Below are positions 9,391-16,584 of a stretch of DNA of 64,000 nt, in pieces. The position numbers were made by a program, and so were the translations under genes. This DNA is from Geobacter sp. GTDB taxonomy: Bacteria; Desulfobacterota; Desulfuromonadia; Geobacterales; Geobacteraceae. Positions within the stretch are counted from its first letter, which is position 1, and each line of letters begins with the position of its first letter. The notes under the pieces were generated by a model. That model was not told where the DNA came from. It was given only the letters and a program-made list of their open reading frames with translations, and did not search any database. The stretch is taken from NCBI GenBank assembly GCA_003574885.1, contig PJFC01000003.1:186001-250000 (forward strand), given 5' to 3'.

Positions 9391-10621
9391 AGAACATCTT
9401 CTCTCCACGTTTACTGAGGAGTTGATGAAAGAGAGTCAGGTATTCCTGAAGATGCCTGGTGAGCAGAAAATTTTCCCTCACGTATTCCCGAGCCTTGACA
9501 CCCATGTTGTTCCGCAGTTCACCATGATGGAGCAGGAACCGTATTCGATGGGCTGCACCTTCTGGGGTGTTCACTAGAAAACCGGTGTGGTAATTGACAA
9601 CCTGGCTGCGTATCCCTCCCACATCACCGCCGATGACCGGCTTTCCTTTCCAGAGACCTTCGGTAACAGTCAATCCGAATCCTTCCCTGGTCGACTTTTG
9701 AATGACAATATCGGCCAGTCGTTGCAATGCGTTGATGGTACGATGGTCATCGGGAGGAAGAAGCAACACATGGATATCAGGGTCACCGGCAGCAGCTTCA
9801 AGCACCTCGTCCAGCATGGCTTTTCCTTCTGGATCATCGACTGCCCCGCCACCGGCCAGAACCAATTGGATCGGGCTGACCCTGCGTACGAGACGATAGG
9901 CTTCAATCACGCCGACAGGGTCCTTGAAGCGATCAAAACGGGATATTTGAACTACAAGCGGTCGGTAAGGGTCCAGCCCGAACCTACCCCTTGCTTCCTC
10001 TAGTTCGCCTTCGCCGAGATCGCAGTTTTTGTCACTCAATGGATCGATGCTGGGAGCAATCAGGAACTGGGGATGAGGAAGTGGCAAGGCGAACTGACAC
10101 ATGGAAAAGATGCTGGCGTCATATCCCACGACAAACTTTTTCAGTGCTTTCCAGGTAGGGTGAAACGGATGACTGATATCGATGTGACCGCGCCAGATCC
10201 ATTTTCCTTTCCTGTTGCTGCAGAGGTTGAGCAGAGGCGCAGGCTGGGGATCATGGATGACGACCACGTCGGCATCCTCCAGTAGCGGGCGTAACCGCTC
10301 GAAGTTCACGGCATTGGCATCTTGGTAGATCTGCCAGCCTGTGGAGGAAATGTTGACCGGAAACCCCTGCAGTCCATTGTGTATGGCTTTGGTGATGGAA
10401 AAAAATTCGCCGGCCCCATTGAGAACTTCCCAACGAGCATTGAGGCCGAGTCCGCACATGAGGGGGATCATCCATCCCAGTATCTCCGCAACTCCTCCCC
10501 CCTGCCGCGTGGAATTGACATGCACGACTCCTGTCCCTTCCAGCTTTTGGCCCAGATGCTGGAGTTGACGTATGACCGCCGCACCTACAATCCCTTCATA
10601 GGCCTCTAGTTTTGCAGTCAT
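9383..10621 (-). CDS. treT: Trehalose synthase, GT4 type (nucleoside-diphosphate-glucose + glucose)
   Basis: The product is a 412-residue glycosyltransferase family 4 protein. N-terminal Rossmann domain features are VVHVNSTRQGGGVAEIL and VVIHDPQPAPLL. The second domain has VVQISRFDRFKDPVGVIEAY, then STREGFGLTVTEGLWKGKPV (the E-x7-E region that contacts the donor nucleotide) and GGDVGGIRSQV. The HVNSTRQGGGVAE and WRGHIDIS signatures are those of TreT, which makes trehalose directly from NDP-glucose and glucose. Donor preference cannot be read from the sequence. The start codon overlaps the stop of the DUF5752 gene (ATGA), and its 3' end overlaps treZ. Confidence 0.9.
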   Translation of the reverse strand: MTAKLEAYEGIVGAAVIRQLQHLGQKLEGTGVVHVNSTRQGGGVAEILGWMIPLMCGLGLNARWEVLNGAGEFFSITKAIHNGLQGFPVNISSTGWQIYQDANAVNFERLRPLLEDADVVVIHDPQPAPLLNLCSNRKGKWIWRGHIDISHPFHPTWKALKKFVVGYDASIFSMCQFALPLPHPQFLIAPSIDPLSDKNCDLGEGELEEARGRFGLDPYRPLVVQISRFDRFKDPVGVIEAYRLVRRVSPIQLVLAGGGAVDDPEGKAMLDEVLEAAAGDPDIHVLLLPPDDHRTINALQRLADIVIQKSTREGFGLTVTEGLWKGKPVIGGDVGGIRSQVVNYHTGFLVNTPEGAAHRIRFLLHHGELRNNMGVKAREYVRENFLLTRHLQEYLTLFHQLLSKRGEKMFYV

Positions 10622-11271
10622 GGCAATCCTCCTTTTCCTGCCAAAGCATTGGCCAATTCAATCTTGAGCTCGGAAAGGGTAAGAAACATAAAATCAATAG
10701 ACCGCAACGATTGAATAGCTTGTTCGAAATCACTTCCCCAATCGGCAAGCCAGACAGAGAAATCGTCAATGCAAACGGGTGGACGACGCTTTGCCTCCAG
10801 AAAATGAAAATAGATGCTGCTGTTGGTCATGTTGAGAATGGCATTTCTAAGTCCTGTTGGATGTTCAATTACGGTGCCGGCATCAAAAACGACGGTTGTT
10901 GCTTCCAGGAAATAGAATTCGGAGCCGGGGAGTGCAGTGGGTACGACCTGAATCTCACTCAAGCGCTCATCTATAATGTCAAGAACCTGAGACCGTAGGG
11001 TTTCGATATCGTCGACAAGGTAGGGGTCAATGATACCGATACGCTCTGCCAGCACCCGGTCACTGAGATGGAGCTTGGACCAGACGGCGAAATCATTGCG
11101 GTAGTCGGGATTGTCGAAAAAGGGGACCATCGGTGTTTCACAGAAATGGTGATAGAGGACATCAGCACTGCATATGGCAATTCGGTCACGCAGTTCCCGC
11201 AAATTCACGGCAGCCGGTAGGCCGCTCATGCTGGTCAAAAGGGTACAGTCGCTGACGCGAAAAGGTCTCAT
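10618..11271 (-). CDS. DUF5752-type protein of the trehalose operon
   Basis: The 217-residue soluble protein has no signal peptide or membrane segment. Features that recall the DUF5752 family are an early ADVLYHHFCETPMVPFFDNPDY block with Asp/His/Glu, the stretch NDFAVWSKLHLSDRVLAERI, and a C-terminal half ending in a region rich in Leu/Ile helices. GGAGG sits 7 bases before the ATG. It is the first intact gene of the operon and its stop overlaps the treT ATG, so it is very likely co-produced with TreT. Its biochemical role is unknown. A regulatory or chaperone function for trehalose/glycan enzymes would be inference from position only. Confidence 0.75.
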   Translation of the reverse strand: MRPFRVSDCTLLTSMSGLPAAVNLRELRDRIAICSADVLYHHFCETPMVPFFDNPDYRNDFAVWSKLHLSDRVLAERIGIIDPYLVDDIETLRSQVLDIIDERLSEIQVVPTALPGSEFYFLEATTVVFDAGTVIEHPTGLRNAILNMTNSSIYFHFLEAKRRPPVCIDDFSVWLADWGSDFEQAIQSLRSIDFMFLTLSELKIELANALAGKGGLP

Positions 11272-11309
11272 CGTGCGCCTCCGGTGGTTGAGGGAGACTT
11301 ATAACCTCC

Positions 11310-11590
11310 CTAAAAAGCGTGATCCCAACGTTTGCTGAGACGGATGGCAGAGTTGACAAGTCCGACCATGCTGTAAGTCTGAACGAAATTGCCCCATTGC
11401 TCGCCGATGCGGACATCAAGATGTTCGACCATCAATCCATGGCGATTGTGACGCGCCAGCAGATTTTCGAACAACTGGCTGACTTCAGCGCTCCGACAAA
11501 GCGCCACCAGAGCATATATATGCCTGGTTGCCAACCCTGACCGGTCCCGTACCGAGGTAACCCGGGAGGGTAATGATCTCATTCTCATCG
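11310..11590 (-). pseudogene. C-terminal remnant of a second GH15 glucoamylase-like gene
   Basis: In one frame the minus strand reads ITLPGYLGTGPVRVGNQA, a GH15 catalytic-domain signature. In the neighbouring frame it continues IYALVALCRSAEVSQLFENL, then GLMVEHLD, then GEQWGNFVQTYSMVGLVNSA ending WDHAF and a stop. About ten residues expected between the two parts are missing, so there is both a frame change and a small deletion. The first ~450 residues of the enzyme are gone. It lies immediately upstream of the DUF5752-treT-treZ-treY operon and points the same way, so it was probably once the first gene of that operon. It differs in sequence from the other GH15 remnant at 2630-3245, so the two come from different paralogues. 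Confidence 0.8.
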
Positions 11591-11925
11591 AGTCCCGCCC
11601 GGCCTTATATTTCATCGTTTGAAAATAAGAAAGCCGGGACGCTGAAGGGTCATCCTCCGGCAACTCGGCCATCTTTACTATGAAGACCCGCCGCTTTCCG
11701 TCACCTCCTTGCGTCGGGTTTGGCTTTATCGGCAAGTTTATATGGATTGTTATACCTAGAAGGTTACAGCGATTATTAGTCTTGTCAACAAGCTTGCCGA
11801 TGTATCTAGTGTCTCAAATTAATCTAACCGAAGCACAAGTCATTGAAAACTAAAGACCCAAGGGAAGCCCAGCTTGCCGTACTTCCTTACCAGCAAGGCA
11901 TCATAAAGATTTTCAATGACCTTCC
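11591..11925. other. Non-coding gap between the GH15 remnant and the hybrid kinase
   Basis: No gene is visible on either strand. The stretch is A/T-rich around 11740-11840 and may hold the promoter of the trehalose operon, but I see no convincing -35/-10 pair. An 82-bp inverted-repeat unit lies at its left end and is listed separately. Confidence 0.5.
11839..11920. repeat. 82-bp unit bounded by 11-bp inverted repeats
   Basis: GTCATTGAAAA at 11839-11849 is the exact reverse complement of TTTTCAATGAC at 11910-11920. The interior includes a shorter pairing, GCTTGCC with GGCAAGG-like bases. It lies 5 bases beyond the stop of the hybrid kinase, so it could act as a 3' hairpin or be a small mobile-type repeat. 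The loop is long for a normal terminator and no T-run follows. Confidence 0.5.
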
Positions 11926-14154
11926 CTAGCTCTTGCCTGCCGAAGGATGTGCGCGATCGATTGCTGCAGACAGCTCTTCAATGGTAAAGGGTTTTTTTAG
12001 CTTTCCTGCCCATCCGTCCATGGAATCCAGAGCAACTTCCGAGTATCCGGTGGAGACGATCGCCACCGCCTTCGGATCCAGTGTCTTGATACGCTGCAAC
12101 GCTGTCTCCCCCCCCGTTCCCCCCTTTACCGTGAGATCCAGGATAACGGTATCGAAACGATCTCCCGCGTCAATCGCTTTGGCGTATTCTGCCACTGCTT
12201 CGTCTCCGTCGCTACAGCCGACTGTCTCGAAACCAAGATACCGCAGCATCGCTCTTACCGCGAGAAGAACAGCCGATTCGTCGTCCATGACGAGGACGCG
12301 GCCTCCCTTGCAGGGAGGAGTGACAATTTTTTTCTCCGCGTTTCGGCTGGCCGTAGTTTCATTCGTAGCAGGGAGAAGGATATGGAAGGTGGTGCCTGAA
12401 AAAGGCTTCGAATCGACGGTGATCTCCCCCCCATGTTTACGAACGATCGAGTAGGCCGTGGCAAGGCCGAGACCGCTTCCTGTCTTCTTCGTCGTAAAGT
12501 AAGGATCGAAGATTCGAGGGAGGATCTCGGCGGGAATCGGTTCGCCGTCGTTGTGGATCGATATGTGAGCATACCTTCCCGGCGTGAGCGCGAAGTCCGA
12601 GGATTCTGCGACTTCGACGTTGGCGGCACGTATGCTGATTGCCCCCTGTTTGGGCAGTGCCTCGCGGGCGTTGATCAGGATGTTCGTTAAAACCTGGCTG
12701 ATCTGACCTTCATCGACCCGGACCGGCCAGAGATCGTCCGCCAGATCGCAGGTACAGGCGATTGTAGTCCCGTGGAGGATGAAGTCTGAGGCTTCCCTTA
12801 CCAGATCGACGACTGACGCGCTTGTAAGGTGAAGCGATCCGTGCTTGGAGAAGGTCAGGAGCTGTTCGGTAATTTGCCGGCACCGCAAGTTGGCCTTTTC
12901 GGCTTCCTGCAGGACTCCCTCTACCTCCCGGTTCGCATTCACGTGCAGCGCCAGCGAAATGTTTGCGAGCATCACCGCCAGCAGGTTATTGAAATCATGG
13001 GCAATCCCTCCCGCCAGCAGGGCAAGCGACTCGAACCTCTGCCCCTTGGCAAGCTCCTCTTCGATTTTCTTCTGTTCAGTTATGTCACGTACGACCTCAA
13101 TGGCGCCAATGATCTCACCTGAGGCGTCACGAACGGGCGTGGCCATAGCCTCCAGGAAAATATTTTTATCTTCAGATTCGGCAACAGTCTCCCTGCGATG
13201 GGCTCTGCCATCTTCGAATCCCATTATGACCTGGCACTCGGGACAGGGAACTTCGCGCTTGTGGAACGCCCGGTAGCATAACTCGCCGGCATGATCCCCC
13301 TGTTTCTGGCGGTGAACCTGATTCTGGAACACGATACACAGATCCCGATCGACCATCATAACGCCATCGGTAAGTCCCTTGAGCACCGCTTCAAGCTTGT
13401 TCTTTTCCTCGATCATGGCACTCTTTACCCGAATCCTGTCCGAGATATCCCGAACGATGGAAACGCAGTAGTCCCGGTCGTGGAAAGTGACCCTCCTGAC
13501 ATGAATTTCCACCGGAATCGTGGACGAGTCGCGCCGGCGTTGACGGGTTTCGATATAGACATCCCCCGTGCGAAGCAGTTGCAACTGGAGTTCATCCCAG
13601 GACTTCAAGTCTTGAACATTCTCGCCGAAATCGATTACCCGCAGCTTTGTCAGCTCTTCCGCTGTATACCCAAGGTGCCGGCAGGCAGCTTCGTTGGCAT
13701 AGATGACTCTACTGGTGACGGCATCGACGAGAAATATTGCGTCACTGGCCTGGCTGAGGAGGAAAGAGAAAATGTCCCGATCCTGCAGGGCTTCCTTTTC
13801 TCCGGTGACGTCCCAGCAAAGGACGATCTTGGCCGCACCATCCGGAGAGATGACGGGAGACTGGATAGTACGGTACCATTTCCCGTCTTTTGGGCTGAGG
13901 ATGTCACGGGCAGTGCATTCTCCCCGGAGCATCGCCTCCTCAGGGCACCAGGAGCAGGGTTTGTCGAGACCGAAAAGAATATCGTAGCAGAACTTTCCAT
14001 CCGCCATTCCTTCTTCGATAAAGGCCTTGAGCTTCTGGTTCATCGACAGGATCTTCCGGTCAGCAGAGCAGGAGAATGCAAAACCCTGGAAAAGGTCAAA
14101 AAATGCTCCTACATTTTCCGCTGTAAAGTTCTTTGTTTCCGAAGTCATCAACAT
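11926..14154 (-). CDS. PAS-domain hybrid sensor histidine kinase with C-terminal receiver
   Basis: The 742-residue soluble protein has no membrane segment. PAS-like domains lie at about 12-120, 125-240 and 250-360. A HisKA domain follows with phospho-acceptor H386 in LAGGIAHDFNNLLAV, then a HATPase domain (N-box NILINAREAL, G-boxes GSGLGLATAYSIV). A receiver domain at about 618-735 has acidic pocket D624/D625, phospho-acceptor D673 (VILDLTVKG) and KKPF. PAS1 and PAS3 share the spacing C-Y-x9-C-x2-C (C56/C67/C70 and C293/C304/C307). This suggests metal, Fe-S or redox sensing. No output-domain partner is adjacent. A second ATG six bases downstream is an alternative start. Confidence 0.92.
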   Translation of the reverse strand: MLMTSETKNFTAENVGAFFDLFQGFAFSCSADRKILSMNQKLKAFIEEGMADGKFCYDILFGLDKPCSWCPEEAMLRGECTARDILSPKDGKWYRTIQSPVISPDGAAKIVLCWDVTGEKEALQDRDIFSFLLSQASDAIFLVDAVTSRVIYANEAACRHLGYTAEELTKLRVIDFGENVQDLKSWDELQLQLLRTGDVYIETRQRRRDSSTIPVEIHVRRVTFHDRDYCVSIVRDISDRIRVKSAMIEEKNKLEAVLKGLTDGVMMVDRDLCIVFQNQVHRQKQGDHAGELCYRAFHKREVPCPECQVIMGFEDGRAHRRETVAESEDKNIFLEAMATPVRDASGEIIGAIEVVRDITEQKKIEEELAKGQRFESLALLAGGIAHDFNNLLAVMLANISLALHVNANREVEGVLQEAEKANLRCRQITEQLLTFSKHGSLHLTSASVVDLVREASDFILHGTTIACTCDLADDLWPVRVDEGQISQVLTNILINAREALPKQGAISIRAANVEVAESSDFALTPGRYAHISIHNDGEPIPAEILPRIFDPYFTTKKTGSGLGLATAYSIVRKHGGEITVDSKPFSGTTFHILLPATNETTASRNAEKKIVTPPCKGGRVLVMDDESAVLLAVRAMLRYLGFETVGCSDGDEAVAEYAKAIDAGDRFDTVILDLTVKGGTGGETALQRIKTLDPKAVAIVSTGYSEVALDSMDGWAGKLKKPFTIEELSAAIDRAHPSAGKS

Positions 14155-14202
14155 AACGCAGGATTCCCCATCATGTGAACATGGATAAATGCAAATCTGT
14201 TG

Positions 14203-14718
14203 CTACTTTTTCGCTTTACCTGCCGTCCTGGGAGGTACAGCTTTCCCGGCCTTGGCAGGCGCTTTGGTTTTCTGCGCTTTTGCCGGCACTGCGGCCTTCT
14301 TGACCTGTGCCCTCGCGTCCCTTGCCGCCCTGGCCTTAGCCAGGACATCACCCAAGCCTCTCTCCTCTGCCATCTTCCTGCGCGCCTCAGAATAGCTCCT
14401 GGCTGATAAACTCTGGGTGGATGGAATGCCAAACTGCTTACGATATTGACCGGGCTTCAGGTCATGTGCCTGGGCCAGGTGTCTCTTGAGGGTCTTCATC
14501 CCTCCTTTGCCGCATACCATGCAGATCACTTCATCCTTCCTGAATGCCTGCTTTACGGTAAGTGCGGGCTTTTCTTCTGCCGCGGGCTTACCCGACTCCA
14601 GGGCTTGAAGTGCAGCGTGGACCTTGTGCAGTTCCTCTATCATCTCTTCGGTAGTCATCTGGGTCGATCCTGCATGGGCTCTTACGATCTCGGTTGTCAT
14701 TTCGAACAGTGTAGGCAT
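14203..14718 (-). CDS. MucR/Ros-type zinc-finger transcriptional regulator
   Basis: The 171-residue protein has a central ICMVCGKGGMKTLKRHLAQAH finger (Cys2-His2, residues ~65-86). The MucR-family extension LKPGQYRKQFGIP follows. The C-terminal 60 residues are rich in Lys, Ala and Pro (KKAAVPAKAQKTKAPAKAGK), resembling histone-H1-like tails that bind DNA non-specifically. MucR proteins bind AT-rich promoters and often act as global silencers. The start overlaps the stop of the upstream SLOG-type gene (TGATG), so the two are probably co-translated. Targets are unknown. Confidence 0.88.
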   Translation of the reverse strand: MPTLFEMTTEIVRAHAGSTQMTTEEMIEELHKVHAALQALESGKPAAEEKPALTVKQAFRKDEVICMVCGKGGMKTLKRHLAQAHDLKPGQYRKQFGIPSTQSLSARSYSEARRKMAEERGLGDVLAKARAARDARAQVKKAAVPAKAQKTKAPAKAGKAVPPRTAGKAKK

Positions 14719-15188
14719 CAGGTGGTCTCCTTTAGTCTGGTGAATACTTTATCGAGATAGGTACATGCTTCGTTATAGATCCCTTCTGGTAATTTTGACT
14801 CTCTTGGTCCTGCAATGTTCAACACGCTTATGAATTGTTCACGTATCCAGCGGGTTACAATGACCGGGTCTATCGGCTTCTCAAGCTGCACGATGAGGCA
14901 TGGTTTACCATATTTTACCGTGAAGTCCCGGGTGAGCTTTGTCCCTTCGGACAGGGGGCCTTTATTGAGGATCAACGTTCCATCGGATTTGATGACATTC
15001 TGCTCTGTCCTGTAATAGGTATCGGGTGATTCCAGCTCGATCATCGGATACTTTGCAGGTATTGTTCCATCTTCAGCTATCCTTCCCTTTGGGCAATAAC
15101 CGCCAACAGGAATAGCAGCTTTCAAAGCTGCATCCAGTCCTGCCCGATCTACTCCTGTCTGACCACCTGAGATTACTTTTTGGAGCAT
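14718..15188 (-). CDS. Putative molybdenum-cofactor carrier / SLOG-domain protein
   Basis: The 156-residue protein opens with VISGGQTGVDRAGLDAAL, the signature of the MoCo-carrier branch of the SLOG (LOG/DprA-like Rossmann) superfamily. GYCPKGRIAEDG and the C-terminal WIREQFISVLNIAGPRESK follow. Known plant and algal relatives bind molybdenum cofactor. Other SLOG proteins bind nucleotides and are used in signalling or conflict systems. No molybdenum-cofactor synthesis gene is nearby, so ligand assignment by context is not possible. It overlaps the MucR-type gene and lies 36 bases from the PLD-family gene upstream, so the three may form one operon. Confidence 0.85.
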   Translation of the reverse strand: MLQKVISGGQTGVDRAGLDAALKAAIPVGGYCPKGRIAEDGTIPAKYPMIELESPDTYYRTEQNVIKSDGTLILNKGPLSEGTKLTRDFTVKYGKPCLIVQLEKPIDPVIVTRWIREQFISVLNIAGPRESKLPEGIYNEACTYLDKVFTRLKETT

Positions 15189-15223
15189 TTCGGCCTTCTG
15201 TTAATTGAGTCATTATCCTTCGA

Positions 15224-15796
15224 TTATTTTCCCTGATATGCCTCGGAATGCCCCTTATGCTCCTCAAAGTTCCCGATATACCTGTCCACCAGCTCCTTAT
15301 TACCCTTGATCACCAGCAGGTTCTCCGCATTCCTCTCCTCAGCGGCTCTCGTGAAATTGAAGCTTCCCGTTATCAGGGTGCTTCTGTCCACGATCATTAT
15401 CTTGTTGTGAGCAATAGCGTGTTTATCATCTATATACGTAGGTATTCCTGCATGGGCTACAAAGTCTGCCGAGGTGTATTTTTCTTTTCTCTGGCTCCTG
15501 TCCAGGACTACCTCGATCTCAACTCCTCTCTTCCGTGCATCGACAAGGGCCTTGGCTATGGGCTTGGATGTGAAGGAGTAGGCCTGAACCAGAATCCCGG
15601 ACTTTGCTGAATTGATCTCGTTAACGATGGCCTCAGTGGCTCCTCCGTTGGGAGAGAAGTAGACTGCTGTGGTGCCTTGAGAAGGTAACTGTTCAGAATG
15701 GGGTTGAAATAGACGAAGAGGGTCTTTTGCTATTGCAGACAGCAGGAGCAACAGAATAACCAGGAGCGGTATGACTATTTTGATGACTGTCTTCAC
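15224..15796 (-). CDS. Exported phospholipase D-family nuclease-like protein
   Basis: The 190-residue product has an N-terminal signal/anchor (residues ~5-24, VIPLLVILLLLLSAIA). A single PLD domain follows with SPNGGATEAIVNEI and the HKD motif HNKIMIVD, then the usual TGSFNFTRAAEERNAEN. Single-HKD proteins such as Nuc act as dimers and cleave DNA without a metal, so this is probably a periplasmic or membrane-anchored nuclease or phosphodiesterase. No typical conjugation or competence gene is adjacent. It precedes the SLOG and MucR genes in the same orientation. Confidence 0.88.
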   Translation of the reverse strand: MKTVIKIVIPLLVILLLLLSAIAKDPLRLFQPHSEQLPSQGTTAVYFSPNGGATEAIVNEINSAKSGILVQAYSFTSKPIAKALVDARKRGVEIEVVLDRSQRKEKYTSADFVAHAGIPTYIDDKHAIAHNKIMIVDRSTLITGSFNFTRAAEERNAENLLVIKGNKELVDRYIGNFEEHKGHSEAYQGK

Positions 15797-16039
15797 GTCA
15801 TACCCTCCAGCAATCGAATGAAGAGGGTACGCAGGCAGGGGACAACTTAACCCGGAGGATTATGCGGGTGGGGGTACGAGAGATGAAATTGCACGGTGGG
15901 TGGAAGATCATGTCATCTCAATTCTTGTGGCAGGATGTCCCGGTATACATGGATATTCTGATAATGTCAATTAATGGATGGCAATAAAGGACCCCGGCTG
16001 ATGGCAAGGGTTCCTGTATCAATCATATAAAAGCGTACG

Positions 16040-16303
16040 TTATTCCTTGGTCTGATCAGCTATGACATGGACCTTGATAATTCCCTTGTCAGCATCAGGG
16101 AGGCTCACATCAGCAATATCAACAGTTTTTACCGGTCTCTCATCCGTTGACTCCAACAGTTCGGCAGCCAGAGCTTCTTCGGGAATTGAATCGAGGGATT
16201 TAGCCGCCGGTCTTGATTGCTTCCTCTTTTCTGCCGCATAGGCAATGCTGCCGACAAGCAGAATGGCAAGAGTAAAAGTTACGATTTTGGTTCGTTTATT
16301 CAT
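16040..16303 (-). CDS. Small exported protein of unknown function
   Basis: The 87-residue product has a clear signal peptide (KIVTFTLAILLVGSIAYA, cleavage near residue 23). A charged mature part follows with no Cys and no recognised domain; it ends DADKGIIKVHVIADQTKE. GAGGA precedes the ATG at good spacing. The 243 bases downstream to the PLD gene contain no intact gene. I do not recognise the family. Confidence 0.65.
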   Translation of the reverse strand: MNKRTKIVTFTLAILLVGSIAYAAEKRKQSRPAAKSLDSIPEEALAAELLESTDERPVKTVDIADVSLPDADKGIIKVHVIADQTKE

Positions 16304-16332
16304 CTGGATATTCCTCGCGTGGGATGATGGGA

Positions 16333-16518
16333 TTATTTGCTCGTTTCGACCATCGAAAAGTTAAGCCTGAGGTAATGATTGCACATATTCTCACCATGGA
16401 TCATGTTCAACTGCGGGCAGGAGATCGGGTCTTCTACAAGACACAGATAGTACGACGTATCAAATAGTTGACGTGTTCGACATATCCCGGGATCAGGTAA
16501 TTTACGAATCGTTTCCAT
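16333..16518 (-). CDS. Small Cys-containing protein, unknown
   Basis: This is a 61-residue frame with ATG at 16518. It has four Cys with ordered spacing (PDPGICRTRQLFDTSYYLCL, then SCPQL, then MCNHYLRLNF). The pattern resembles small Geobacter proteins that carry Cys residues separated by 8-12 residues and may bind metal, though this is from memory only. No strong ribosome site precedes the ATG. It lies between CstA and the small exported protein, on the same strand as both. Reality of the gene is uncertain. Confidence 0.4.
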   Translation of the reverse strand: METIRKLPDPGICRTRQLFDTSYYLCLVEDPISCPQLNMIHGENMCNHYLRLNFSMVETSK

Positions 16519-16584
16519 CCGCAAAATATATCACTTTTCGCCTCATTCACAATCGGCACAACGAATGCAGATCGACAAAGCATG

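Noticed and set aside
11839-11920. Integron attC site
   Set aside because: The ends lack the conserved GTTRRRY core and no integrase or cassette array is present.
14750-15796. Possible anti-phage system (SLOG plus nuclease)
   Set aside because: There is no effector/partner architecture typical of known systems and no variable-region signs; kept only as a tentative gene-set observation.
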